The notes beneath the pieces were generated by a model, which saw only the letters and a program-made list of their open reading frames with translations, did no database searches and was not told where the DNA came from. Shown piece after piece: positions 30,953 to 40,237 of a stretch of 64,000 nucleotides of DNA. Source of the DNA: an uncultured Formosa sp. (GTDB lineage Bacteria; Bacteroidota; Bacteroidia; Flavobacteriales; Flavobacteriaceae); assembly GCA_902516685.1 (NCBI GenBank), contig CABXZJ010000002.1, forward strand, positions 21,257 to 85,256. Reading direction: 5' to 3'. Every line of letters begins with the position of its first letter. The stretch's first letter is position 1. The position numbers and the translations under genes were made by a program.

Positions 30953-32091
30953 TAATAATCATTTTCACGTTTCAAACGTTCTGCCTGGTCTAATAAATCG
31001 TCTGTAGTAATACCATCAATTTCGTCGTAAACAAAAGCCTCTTGATAAACTTTGATTGCTTTTCTTGGATTATCAGTAGCCTCATAATAACGCCCCATAT
31101 AATAATTAAACAGTAACGATTTTGGATAATTTTCACGAGCTAATTTGGCAAGATCCTTGTATAGCTCTAAATTTTCTTTACTATTAATGGCTGCGTTAAT
31201 AGCCCTAAAATCATTTAATAAAATTTGTTTTTTTATACCAAAAAAAGACTCTATCATATCATATTTTTCAATCAAATAATCTACGGGAGAAGACTCTAGT
31301 TTCAGTATATTATCCTTGTACTCTGTCCTTGAGATGGGTCGATAAGTTTTAAAAATATGTTGTAGAGCTTCTGGAATTGAACTAGCAACTAAAGAATAGT
31401 GATTATGACCCTCAAAATTTTCAAACTCGTAAAAAAGTGTTTTTAATTCAATCGACTGTAGCTTTGTGTTTAATTCTTTAATTCCCTCTCTGTTTTCATT
31501 ATAATCTTCATCAGATGTTGACATGTAGTAGAAAAGAGGTTCCTTGATTGACATAAATTTCTTTGCAAGATTATCGCTCATGTACGGAGAAAGTGTAGGG
31601 CTCATCGCAATATACGCTTGAAAAAGAGGATCCTTTTTGAAACTAAAAAAATTGATAAAATTAGCGGACTGACCGTGCCCAACAATTACTTTGAAATTAC
31701 CGATTCTGTAATTTTCAATAATGTAAGGGATCAACTCTGCTCCTAAAAATTCATAAAATTTGGCTCCGCTCATTATTGGAAAATAATCCTCATCGGAAAT
31801 CTTAAGATCTTCTGCCCTGTCTTTGTCTTGATTGACTCCAACAACTATAGCTTCAGGCATATCGTCCCAATATGAGATAAAATCAACATTCCCCGCTACT
31901 GGCTCAAATAAATAATCCCCATCTAAAGTAACAATTAGGGGGTAAAATTGATCGGTATTTTCAATATAGTTTCTTGGAAGTTGTATTTTTAGTTGTCGCT
32001 CTCCGAGCCTATCTGATTCAATGAATTCATATTGAGTCTGTGCGAGCAAAGTGGCTTTAAAAAATAATATAAACAAGACATAGTACTTCAT
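30952..32091 (-). CDS. Secreted alpha/beta-hydrolase esterase with C-terminal TPR-like helices
   Basis: ATG 32091 gives 379 aa with a proper signal peptide (MKYYVLFILFFKATLLAQ). A 45-residue upstream extension, open to 32226, overlaps the neighbouring gene and is rejected. The esterase D-like domain has the nucleophile motif GHGQSA (usually GxSxG-like) and a His in FEGHNHYS. The last ~90 residues look like helix-turn-helix TPR units (YMGRYYEATDNPRKAIKVYQEAF). Siderophore esterases share this fold, but the substrate is unknown. Confidence 0.82.
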   Translation of the reverse strand: MKYYVLFILFFKATLLAQTQYEFIESDRLGERQLKIQLPRNYIENTDQFYPLIVTLDGDYLFEPVAGNVDFISYWDDMPEAIVVGVNQDKDRAEDLKISDEDYFPIMSGAKFYEFLGAELIPYIIENYRIGNFKVIVGHGQSANFINFFSFKKDPLFQAYIAMSPTLSPYMSDNLAKKFMSIKEPLFYYMSTSDEDYNENREGIKELNTKLQSIELKTLFYEFENFEGHNHYSLVASSIPEALQHIFKTYRPISRTEYKDNILKLESSPVDYLIEKYDMIESFFGIKKQILLNDFRAINAAINSKENLELYKDLAKLARENYPKSLLFNYYMGRYYEATDNPRKAIKVYQEAFVYDEIDGITTDDLLDQAERLKRENDY

Positions 32092-32167
32092 AAAACCAGT
32101 ATTAATATAATATCCACAAGTTAAGTAATTAACTAAAAATAAAGAAGTTAATACTGAGTTTGTTTTG

Positions 32168-33133
32168 CTAAATTCTTGGACAAAGCTTATTGTAAATTGG
32201 CAATAAAATAAGTGACATCCCACCAAAAATAATAACCATTACAGTATGAGAAGTCCACATAATCCAACCAAAAGCCATACTCGGTGCTTCGGCTATGTTA
32301 AAAATTGAAAATGCTGCATACACGGCGACCGGATATGCTCCAATACCCCCATTTGTAACAGCAACACTAAAGCTAGCAGCAATAAAACCTATTAAAAGTG
32401 TTGAAAAAGGAAGACTAGAAATATCATCTACTGAGAAAGATGTGACATAAAACATTAAGACATACATGGCCCAAATAAATAATGTATGGCCTATAAAAGC
32501 CCATTTCTGTTTCATTTTTAAAATGCTCATTAAACCCTCAACAAATCCGATAAGAAATAAGCGAATTCGAATAAAAAAAGGATGATTTCCTTTTTTTATA
32601 ATTTGATAAAAACAATAAAATAAAAATAATGCTAAAGGGGATAAAATCAACAACTCATCTTTAAAGCTAATATTTTGAAACAAAAAATTATATATAACAT
32701 CAAATTGCCATATAAGGGTAACTATAACAATAAACAGCATAACAAAAATATCAGCAACTCGTTCAGCTACAATCGTTCCAAAACCTTTTTCAAAGGGTAC
32801 TTTTTCGTAATTAGTCAATATTGTAGCTCGCGAAACCTCACCGGCTCTTGGTATAGTATAGTTAATTAAATACCCTGAGAAAACGGCCATTACGCTATTA
32901 GCTAACCTTAGCTTGTATCCCATTGGGTTTATCATAAATTTCCATCTGTAAGCTCTAGACAAGTGACTTAAAGCACCCAAAAAAGCGCCTAGCCCAATCC
33001 AGATATAATTTGCGTCAAGAAAATAAGCTGCCAATAATGAAAATGAAATCTTATTTAATGAATACCAAACCAAAATACCACCTAGAAAAATAGGCAAGGC
33101 AATTTTTAGTAATGATTTAACAGATTTATTCAA
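32168..33133 (-). CDS. Flippase-like membrane protein (LPG synthase transmembrane-region family)
   Basis: The 321-aa protein has about eight membrane helices and motifs typical of UPF0104 (RAYRWKFMINPMGYKL, then GYLINYTIPRAGEVSRATIL and VTNGGIGAYPVAVYAAF). It corresponds to the membrane domain of lysylphosphatidylglycerol synthase without the transferase domain. A role in moving lipid-linked molecules is inferred from the family. It is 5 nt from panD on the same strand. Confidence 0.88.
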   Translation of the reverse strand: MNKSVKSLLKIALPIFLGGILVWYSLNKISFSLLAAYFLDANYIWIGLGAFLGALSHLSRAYRWKFMINPMGYKLRLANSVMAVFSGYLINYTIPRAGEVSRATILTNYEKVPFEKGFGTIVAERVADIFVMLFIVIVTLIWQFDVIYNFLFQNISFKDELLILSPLALFLFYCFYQIIKKGNHPFFIRIRLFLIGFVEGLMSILKMKQKWAFIGHTLFIWAMYVLMFYVTSFSVDDISSLPFSTLLIGFIAASFSVAVTNGGIGAYPVAVYAAFSIFNIAEAPSMAFGWIMWTSHTVMVIIFGGMSLILLPIYNKLCPRI

Positions 33134-33138
33134 GATGT

Positions 33139-33489
33139 TTATTTCAAAAGGTTGGTGGCTTCGTCTGGAAAAACCAATGAAGGTTTGAATACTTTAGCAG
33201 ATTCAATACTCATGCTAGCATATGTTATGAGAATCAAAACATCACCAACACTTACCTTATGCGCAGCAGCTCCATTTAAAGTGATTTCACCAGAATTTCT
33301 AGGCCCAGGTATCACATAGGTTTCTAAACGCTCTCCATTATTGTTGTTTACTACTTGTATTTTTTCACCCTGAATAATATTGGCAGCATCCATAAGGTCT
33401 TCATCAATAGTTATACTACCAATATAATTTAAATCTGCCCCAGTTACTTTAACACGATGGATTTTAGATTTGACAACTTGTATTTGCAT
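33139..33489 (-). CDS. panD: Aspartate 1-decarboxylase
   Basis: The 116-aa pro-enzyme has the self-cleavage site Gly24-Ser25 in YIGSITID, which creates the pyruvoyl group. It converts L-aspartate to beta-alanine for pantothenate. It lies 13 nt downstream of panC in the same orientation, so the two steps that make and use beta-alanine are co-transcribed. Confidence 0.95.
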   Translation of the reverse strand: MQIQVVKSKIHRVKVTGADLNYIGSITIDEDLMDAANIIQGEKIQVVNNNNGERLETYVIPGPRNSGEITLNGAAAHKVSVGDVLILITYASMSIESAKVFKPSLVFPDEATNLLK

Positions 33490-33502
33490 GGCTCAAAGGT
33501 AA

Positions 33503-34354
33503 TTAATTTAGTGCGATATTATCAATTAATCGGACATTGCGAATGTAGCCTGAAATAAAAGCTCGGTATTTTTTTGAGTGGTTAACCGAAGTGGCTATTT
33601 CTAAATTCAATGAATCTGTAATCTCAAAATATTCTATATTAAAAAGAGTGTCATTCTCAAATTCATTTAAGACCCATTTTTTTATGATTTCCAAAGAAGA
33701 TTCTTTAAACTTTTCTTTAACTATTTTTAAAACATTATAAATTTTTGAAGCATACTGTATTTCAGCTTTAGTAAGAAGACTATTTCTTGAGCTCATCGCT
33801 AATCCGTTGGTTTCTCTAAAAATGGGACAGCTCACGATCAGAGTGCGAGCCCCCATTGCAATTACAAGTTTTTTTATAATAAGTAATTGTTGATAATCCT
33901 TTTCCCCAAAGTACGCTTTATCAGGTCGTATAATTTTTAAAAGCTTCTTAACCACAGTAGCAACTCCTTCAAAGTGCCCTGGTCTAAATTTTCCCTCTAA
34001 TTTATTTTCTAGACTACCGAAACTAAACTTTTCTTTTTTAGTTCTGGCCCCATAAATTTCTTTATTATCGGGAGTAAATAAAACAACTTTATCTTCGTTA
34101 AGTGAACACAATATATTTATGTCCTTTTTTAAGTTTTTAGGATATTTATTTAGATCGTTTTTTTTATCAAACTGTGTTGGATTTACATAAATACTAACAA
34201 TTACAATATTATTTTCTTTACATGCTTTTTTTATCAATGAAACATGCCCCCTATGTAGTGCTCCCATTGTAGGTACAAACCCAAAACTAGAGGTTGATGT
34301 TTTTAAAGGTTCCAAAAAATTAGAGACCTCTTTAGCTGTAGTGAAAATTTTCAT
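33503..34354 (-). CDS. panC: Pantothenate synthetase
   Basis: The 283-aa enzyme has the ATP-binding motif MGALHRGHVSLI (about 30-41), FGEKDYQQL (about 148-156) and SSRN. It condenses pantoate with beta-alanine using ATP. Length matches the family. It heads the panC-panD-flippase-like operon and is divergent from the starch-synthase-like gene. Confidence 0.95.
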   Translation of the reverse strand: MKIFTTAKEVSNFLEPLKTSTSSFGFVPTMGALHRGHVSLIKKACKENNIVIVSIYVNPTQFDKKNDLNKYPKNLKKDINILCSLNEDKVVLFTPDNKEIYGARTKKEKFSFGSLENKLEGKFRPGHFEGVATVVKKLLKIIRPDKAYFGEKDYQQLLIIKKLVIAMGARTLIVSCPIFRETNGLAMSSRNSLLTKAEIQYASKIYNVLKIVKEKFKESSLEIIKKWVLNEFENDTLFNIEYFEITDSLNLEIATSVNHSKKYRAFISGYIRNVRLIDNIALN

Positions 34355-34374
34355 TCAAAAAAAATAACCGATTG

Positions 34375-34382
34375 CAAACATA
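34375..34382 (-). promoter_or_regulatory. -7 promoter box for panC-panD
   Basis: The minus strand reads TATGTTTG, 20 nt upstream of the panC start. Confidence 0.55.
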
Positions 34383-34413
34383 AGGTATTACTGTTAATCT
34401 GCATAAAATTTTG

Positions 34414-34421
34414 TATTTTTG
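34414..34421 (+). promoter_or_regulatory. -7 promoter box for the starch-synthase-like gene
   Basis: TATTTTTG matches TAnnTTTG. It overlaps the extreme upstream part of the long frame and supports a start at 34459 (or GTG 34435). Confidence 0.55.
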
Positions 34422-34458
34422 CAAAGTTTTTATTGTGAAAACCAAAGACCCTAATTTT

Positions 34459-35268
34459 ATGAAAGACAAAAGAATATTGTACGTGTCATCTGAAGTAATT
34501 CCCTATTTACCAGAAACTGAGATTTCTTCCATGTCCTTTGAAGCTCCAAGAATGGTTAATAAACAGGGTGGGCAAATTCGCATATTTATGCCTCGTTATG
34601 GGAATATTAATGAGCGTCGACACCAATTGCATGAGGTAATTAGACTTTCAGGAATTAACTTAGTTATAAATGACTTAGATATGCCACTCATAATAAAAGT
34701 TGCATCTATACCGAAAGAAAGAATTCAAGTTTATTTTATAGACAATGAAGATTATTTTAAACGAAAGGCAACCTTGACAGATGAAAATGGCGAATTATTC
34801 AAAGATAATGATGAACGCGCAATTTTTTTTGCTAAGGGAGTTATTGAAACTGTGAAAAAATTAAATTGGTCTCCTGACATTATTCACGTTCATGGCTGGC
34901 TAGCTTCTCTATTACCAATGTATCTGAGAGAATATTACAAAGACGAGCCTTTATTTAAAGAAAGTAAAGTTATAACCTCAGTTTATGAGCAAAGTTTTGA
35001 TGAATCTCTCAATAAAGAGTTAATCGATAAAGTTAAATTCGACGAAATTAATGACGACCATCTTCAAAATTTAAAGGTTCCTAATTATGTCAATTTGATA
35101 AAAACAGCTATTGATTTTTCTGATGGTTTGATTAAGGGTTCAGAAAAACTCCCAGAAGAACTGGACAACTATATAGCGAAAAGCGAAAAGCCTGTTTTAG
35201 AATATCAATACCCTGAAGCTTTTTCAGAGGCATACACGGAGTTCTACGATAATCAATTTTTAAATTAG
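34459..35268 (+). CDS. Glycogen/starch synthase N-terminal-domain protein
   Basis: From ATG 34459 the protein has 269 aa starting MKDKRILYVSSEVIPYLPET, the N-terminal Rossmann domain of GT5 glycogen synthases. It also contains DNDERAIFFAKGVIETVKKL and IIHVHGWLASLLP. The C-terminal nucleotide-binding half of a full synthase (usually about 470 aa) is absent, and the KxGG loop is modified. Such half-length proteins are regular in Flavobacteriaceae; whether they are catalytic is unclear. The DUF4270 gene follows 16 nt later. Confidence 0.85.
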   Translation: MKDKRILYVSSEVIPYLPETEISSMSFEAPRMVNKQGGQIRIFMPRYGNINERRHQLHEVIRLSGINLVINDLDMPLIIKVASIPKERIQVYFIDNEDYFKRKATLTDENGELFKDNDERAIFFAKGVIETVKKLNWSPDIIHVHGWLASLLPMYLREYYKDEPLFKESKVITSVYEQSFDESLNKELIDKVKFDEINDDHLQNLKVPNYVNLIKTAIDFSDGLIKGSEKLPEELDNYIAKSEKPVLEYQYPEAFSEAYTEFYDNQFLN

Positions 35269-35284
35269 TCCTAGAAAAAATTCA

Positions 35285-36946
35285 ATGAAAAAAAATTATA
35301 GTTCCTTTATAAAAGGATTTGTTTTCATTTCAGTTTTAAATTTCACTTGTTCTTGTAACGAAGATTATACAGAAATTGGTGCTGATGTTGTAAATAACCA
35401 AGACATTTTAATACAAAATCAGTCTTATCCTGCAAAAACCTATAACAAGCGCATTATGCCGTTTCAATCAAATGGTTTGCCAGGCTATCTTTTGGGGCAT
35501 TATAACGACCCAAATTTTGGATCTACAAATTCTCATTTCTTAGGACAATTAACCCCAAGTACATATAACCCTGATTTTGGCGACAACACTGTGTTAGATT
35601 CAGTAGTTCTAACCATTCCATATTTTAGCAGCGTTGGTGACGGCGTGAATATTTTAGACTCGTTGTATGGGGACAGCTCAATTAATTTATCTATACATAA
35701 AAATAATTTCTTTCTTAGAAATTTCGATCCTGGAAGTGATTTAGATGAATCACAAGCTTATTATTCGAATGGGACAATGAGTTCGCTGGAAACATTAAAT
35801 AATATTGACTTAGAAGGTCAATTAATATATTCTGATTCTGAATTCATACCTAATAATAATGACATTACTCTAGTTACAAGAGATGAAGATGGTGAAATTC
35901 TTACCTCAGAAACCCTAAGCCCAAGTCTAAGAATTAAATTGGAAGATAATTTACCTGATAACTTTTGGGAAAATTTAATTTTTGATAAAGAAGGGAGTGA
36001 TGAATTAAGTAGTGCAAATGCCTTTTATAATTACTTCAGAGGGTTGTATTTTAAAGTTGAATCTAATTCTACTGGTAATGGAAGTTTAGTTCAAATGGAC
36101 TTTGGCTCAGCCAATGCGCATTTAAAGCTACATTACACATATGAAACTACTATAACCACATCTGATCAATCAACTGGTGAAACAACTGACGAAATAACTG
36201 AAAGACAAGGAAGTTACGACCTAAGATTTGCTGGAAACAATATTACAATATTTGATAATAATTTCTCATCCTCTTTTTTGGATATCATCAATAATGCGAA
36301 TGAAAATGAAGGGGATCAACAAATTTATCTTAAAGGCGGCGAGGGGTCTATGGCTGTTGTTGAACTCTTTTCACAGGACGAAGACGGAAATGATTTTGAT
36401 GATTTTATTTCTGACTTTAGAGATATACTTAATGAAGGGGAGCCCGATGAAGAGCGAGTCATCAAGCGTTTAATTAACGAGGCTTACTTAGAGTTTTATA
36501 TTGATGAAGATGCTATGCAGGCAGACTCAGACTACCCTAACAGAATATACATTCATGATCTTGAGAACAATATTCCTTTGATAGATTATTTTGAAGACCC
36601 TACAGTAAATACAACTACTTCTGATTCTAAATTCTATCACTTAGTGCCTTTAACCGCGGAAACTGACGAGGAAGGAAATGAACACAAAAAATATAAAGTT
36701 CGTCTAACCAAGCACTTAAAAAACATTATAATAAGTGATTTTACCAATCTAAAATTAGGACTCTTTGTTTCTTCTAATGTTGGGGCAACCAATCCACAAA
36801 AACTTCTAGATTATGATAGCTTGATTAAGGGCATTCCGTCAGGTTCTGTTTTATCTCCAAAAGGAATTGTTCTTCATGGAAGTAATTCAGATAATGCTAT
36901 TAAAAGAGTTGAACTCGAAGTGTACTATACCCAGATAAATAATTAA
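35285..36946 (+). CDS. DUF4270 domain lipoprotein
   Basis: The 553-aa protein has a lipoprotein signal peptide with Cys in TCSCNEDYTEIGADVV and the DUF4270 N-terminal pattern (YPAKTYNKR, then LPGYLLGHYNDPNFG). The remainder is beta-rich with acidic loops. The family is Bacteroidota-specific, surface or periplasmic, with unknown function. It lies between the starch-synthase-like gene and glmS, a conserved flavobacterial order, and glmS starts 5 nt after its stop. Confidence 0.88.
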   Translation: MKKNYSSFIKGFVFISVLNFTCSCNEDYTEIGADVVNNQDILIQNQSYPAKTYNKRIMPFQSNGLPGYLLGHYNDPNFGSTNSHFLGQLTPSTYNPDFGDNTVLDSVVLTIPYFSSVGDGVNILDSLYGDSSINLSIHKNNFFLRNFDPGSDLDESQAYYSNGTMSSLETLNNIDLEGQLIYSDSEFIPNNNDITLVTRDEDGEILTSETLSPSLRIKLEDNLPDNFWENLIFDKEGSDELSSANAFYNYFRGLYFKVESNSTGNGSLVQMDFGSANAHLKLHYTYETTITTSDQSTGETTDEITERQGSYDLRFAGNNITIFDNNFSSSFLDIINNANENEGDQQIYLKGGEGSMAVVELFSQDEDGNDFDDFISDFRDILNEGEPDEERVIKRLINEAYLEFYIDEDAMQADSDYPNRIYIHDLENNIPLIDYFEDPTVNTTTSDSKFYHLVPLTAETDEEGNEHKKYKVRLTKHLKNIIISDFTNLKLGLFVSSNVGATNPQKLLDYDSLIKGIPSGSVLSPKGIVLHGSNSDNAIKRVELEVYYTQINN

Positions 36947-36951
36947 ATCTT

Positions 36952-38799
36952 ATGTGTGGAATTGTTGGTTATATAGGACATAGAGATGCTCAATCAATTA
37001 TTCTAAAAGGGCTTCAGCGCTTAGAATACAGAGGATATGATAGTGCAGGAATTGCACTTTTTGATGGGAAAAATATAAGCATTACTAAGACTAAAGGGAA
37101 AGTTTCTGATTTAGACAACAAAATAAATAATTTAAAATTTAAGGGGAGTCAGATTGGAATTGGTCACACCAGATGGGCCACGCACGGAATACCGAACGAT
37201 GTAAACTCACACCCTCACTGTTCTAGTTCTGGAGAAATTGTTCTGATTCATAATGGAATTATTGAAAATTATGCAGCAATTAAAACAGAGCTCATAAATA
37301 GAGGATATAGCTTTAAATCCGAAACAGATACGGAAGTACTTGTAAATCTTATTGAAGATATTCAAAAAAGCGGAAACTATATGTTGGGGAAAGCAGTGCA
37401 GATTGCTCTAAATCAAGTCGTTGGAGCTTATGCTATCGCTGTTTTCGATATAAAGAAACCTAACGAAATTATTGTTGCTAAGCTGGGCAGTCCACTTGCC
37501 ATTGGAGTTGGAAAAGATGAGTTTTTTGTAGCTAGTGATGCTTCTCCATTTATAGAGTATACTAATAATGCTGTGTATCTAGAAGATGAAGAAATGGCTA
37601 TTATCAGACTTCATAAAGAAGCTAGATATCGAAAAATTAAAAGCGATATTCTTTTCGACCCTTACATACAAAAGCTTAAACTAAATATTGAACAAATAGA
37701 GAAAGGTGGCTATGATCACTTTATGCTTAAAGAAATCTTTGAACAACCCAAGGCTATTGTGGACACATACAGAGGACGCTTAAGTGTTAATCAGGGACTT
37801 ATAAAGATGGCTGGTGTTGAAGATTATATTGAAAAGTTCCTGAGTTCTGAAAAAATCACTGTAGTAGCGTGTGGCACATCATGGCACGCTGGCTTGGTTG
37901 GGGAATATATATTTGAAACTCTAGCAAGGATTCCTGTTGAGGTTGAATATGCCTCAGAGTTTAGGTACAGAGATCCAATTATCACAAAAAAAGATATTGT
38001 TATTGCTATATCACAATCTGGTGAAACTGCTGACACTCTTGCCGCAATAAAGCTTGCTAAAAAACACGGTACATTCGTTTTTGGTATATGTAATGTTGTC
38101 GGATCATCTATCTCAAGAGAGACTGATGCTGGGGCCTATACTCATGCAGGGCCAGAAATTGGCGTAGCTTCTACCAAAGCTTTTACGACTCAAATTACAC
38201 TTCTAACTATAATTGCTTTGAGATTAGCAAAAGCTAAAGGGACAATTTCACAGACTAATTACAAAAAGTATTTAGTTGAACTTGAAAATATTCCATCAAA
38301 AATTGAAAAAGTTTTAGAGGCAAATCCAAAAGTTGAAGAAATTGCTAAAATCTACAAAGACGCTCCAAATTTTTTATACCTCGGAAGAGGGTTTAATTTC
38401 CCCGTAGCACTAGAAGGAGCGCTAAAACTAAAAGAAATATCATATATTCATGCAGAGGGTTATCCTGCAGCCGAAATGAAGCATGGTCCAATAGCTCTTA
38501 TTGATGAAAATATGCCTATTGTTGTGATTGCTACTAAATATGGCCATTACGAAAAAATCGTTAGCAATATACGAGAGATTAAATCTAGAAAAGGTAAAGT
38601 AATTGGTATTGTTACCGAGGGTGATACTCATGTAAAAGAAATAGCTGATCATGTAATTGAAGTTCCAATAAGCTCAGAGCTATTATCTCCTCTACTTACC
38701 ACTATACCCTTGCAACTTTTATCCTATTACATTGCTGTTTTACTAGACAAAAACGTGGATCAGCCTAGGAATTTAGCCAAGTCTGTCACAGTGGAGTAA
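36952..38799 (+). CDS. glmS: Glutamine-fructose-6-phosphate aminotransferase (isomerising)
   Basis: The 615-aa enzyme begins MCGIVGYIG, with Cys2 as the glutaminase nucleophile after Met removal. The class II amidotransferase domain (1-~230) is followed by two SIS sugar-isomerase domains (ACGTSWHAG, SQSGETADTL, SEL..), ending KSVTVE. It makes glucosamine-6-phosphate for peptidoglycan and LPS. Its 3' end appears to have been an insertion target: a 14-bp near-copy of its last codons lies at 40059-40072. Confidence 0.97.
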   Translation: MCGIVGYIGHRDAQSIILKGLQRLEYRGYDSAGIALFDGKNISITKTKGKVSDLDNKINNLKFKGSQIGIGHTRWATHGIPNDVNSHPHCSSSGEIVLIHNGIIENYAAIKTELINRGYSFKSETDTEVLVNLIEDIQKSGNYMLGKAVQIALNQVVGAYAIAVFDIKKPNEIIVAKLGSPLAIGVGKDEFFVASDASPFIEYTNNAVYLEDEEMAIIRLHKEARYRKIKSDILFDPYIQKLKLNIEQIEKGGYDHFMLKEIFEQPKAIVDTYRGRLSVNQGLIKMAGVEDYIEKFLSSEKITVVACGTSWHAGLVGEYIFETLARIPVEVEYASEFRYRDPIITKKDIVIAISQSGETADTLAAIKLAKKHGTFVFGICNVVGSSISRETDAGAYTHAGPEIGVASTKAFTTQITLLTIIALRLAKAKGTISQTNYKKYLVELENIPSKIEKVLEANPKVEEIAKIYKDAPNFLYLGRGFNFPVALEGALKLKEISYIHAEGYPAAEMKHGPIALIDENMPIVVIATKYGHYEKIVSNIREIKSRKGKVIGIVTEGDTHVKEIADHVIEVPISSELLSPLLTTIPLQLLSYYIAVLLDKNVDQPRNLAKSVTVE

Positions 38800-38870
38800 C
38801 ATTACGGGGTGGTTATTCTTTCCCCTCAAACCTTATTGTAAGATTCTCATTTTCAATTACTACCACCAAA

Positions 38871-39146
38871 TTGTGGGAATCAAATTATAGTGAATACCAA
38901 CAATACCTTTACGATAGAATTTGTAAGTATAAAGAGGATTTTCTTACCCCTATCGGTTACAGAAAGATTTCTAAAATATTCAATGATGAAGGTTTGAAAA
39001 CCCCTCGAAATACTGAATTTACCAACTCAAAAGTACATTCTATGTACAAAAAAGTTAAGATTAGAGAAGAAAGAGTCAAGAGAAAAGATATTGTTAAAGT
39101 TTACAATCTTACAATTGAGGAAATTAGTAATTCAAAACTATCTTAA
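38871..39146 (+). CDS. 5'-truncated hypothetical protein, recombinase-domain-like
   Basis: The frame from TTG 38871 encodes 91 aa including QQYLYDRICKYKEDF and IGYRKISKIFNDEGLKTP, reminiscent of the recombinase-type helix-turn-helix in resolvase-like proteins. The same frame is open back through the end of glmS without a standard start (upstream residues FSFSITTTKLWES look coding). The original N-terminus was probably lost at the glmS junction. It converges with, and overlaps by 3 nt, the decayed gene on the other strand. Confidence 0.45.
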   Translation: MWESNYSEYQQYLYDRICKYKEDFLTPIGYRKISKIFNDEGLKTPRNTEFTNSKVHSMYKKVKIREERVKRKDIVKVYNLTIEEISNSKLS

Positions 39147-39902
39147 AGTTTATCTCCCTTACCGTTTATTTTAATTACAAGTTCTTCCATATAACAATTT
39201 TCCCAATCATTAGGACAGGACAATTTTGTTTTTCCCCCTTTATTATATATTTATTATTATTAGATGAAGTAATTACCCTACCATAATCATTCAAAGAATC
39301 ACCATATGTTTTAAACCAAAGTTCATTTCCCATTAAATCCAATTTAGTTAAATAAACATCATTATTCCCTACACCATAAGAACCTGTTTGTCCGAGTACT
39401 AAGTATCCATCTTCTACTTCTAAAATATCCTCAACATAATCCCAAGAATTCCCTCCAATTGTAGTTTTCCATTGGATATTATCATTTAAATACTTTAAAA
39501 CAATGATGTCACAATCTGTTCCATCTGAACCATAACAGTTTGTATCATAATATTTAATATAACCCCCATCAGAAGTTTTCAATTCTTGATAAACTTGTTT
39601 CCAATAATCAAAAGGTGGTGGTGGTAACTCTTTAAAACTGATGTAATAAAAACCAAGTGTTAATGAAATAATTCCTAACAAAATAAATATGTAGGTTTTC
39701 TTAAATTTTGATTTATTTTCTGATGAACTAAAATCTTCATTAAGAATTTCACTAATTTTGTTTAAGGAATAAATCGAGGGAGTTACTTCTTCATTTTCAA
39801 TTCTTTGGATTGTCCTTAGTTAATACCTGATTTTTCAGAAAGGTCTAGTTGAGTTAATCCATTTTTTGTCCTCGATTTTTTTATTCTTTTACTTAAATTC
39901 AT
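39143..39902 (-). pseudogene. Frameshifted HTH-membrane-propeller-like protein gene
   Basis: ATG 39902 begins an Xre-type HTH (MNLSKRIKKSRTKNGLTQL) and hits TAA after SGIN. One base further in another frame, RTIQRIENEEVTPSIYSLNK continues the HTH, then a membrane helix (IFILLGIISLTLGFYYI) and a beta-propeller-like region (YLVLGQTGSYGVGNNDVYL). A second shift at an A/G homopolymer near 39240 is needed to reach the likely end CPNDWENCYMEELVIK...GDKL. Two single-base losses thus inactivate a gene of about 250 codons. The central piece alone (39175-39681) is open. Confidence 0.7.
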
Positions 39903-40237
39903 AAAAAAGAAATTAAATTTACTTAACAACAAAATAACTGAAATTTTAATTTAATCATTAAATAATCAATACGTCATTTAAACGTCAATCAAGATTAATG
40001 TCATGAAATTATGAAAATGATTAAGGGGTAAGATTAACCACTCCGAAAGAATAAACCATCACAGTAGAGTAAGGTTATGTGTTTGAAGGGGATTGATAAT
40101 CATCAAAAATTTAAGACCTTATTATTTTCAAATTAGCATTGAATTGTCTTAAAAAATTACAAATTATTATTTTTTACGTATATTTATTCTTTATTTATTA
40201 ATAAAACTAAACACAAGCAAACCAAAATATATAACTA
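39903..40237. other. Intergenic region with glmS-end-like repeat
   Basis: I see no gene in these 335 bp. TCACAGTAGAGTAA at 40059-40072 matches 13 of 14 bases of the glmS terminus (38786-38799), including the codons for TVE and the stop. The rest is AT-rich and presumably holds the promoter of the following receptor gene, but no clear TAnnTTTG box is visible. Confidence 0.45.

Noticed and set aside
32092..32226. 45-residue N-terminal extension of the esterase
   Set aside because: It overlaps the adjacent flippase-like gene and would precede a canonical signal peptide, so the start at 32091 is preferred.
38800..40072. A Tn7-type transposon downstream of glmS
   Set aside because: No tns genes or Tn7-like terminal repeats are visible, and the repeat involves the glmS coding end rather than a short target duplication beyond it.
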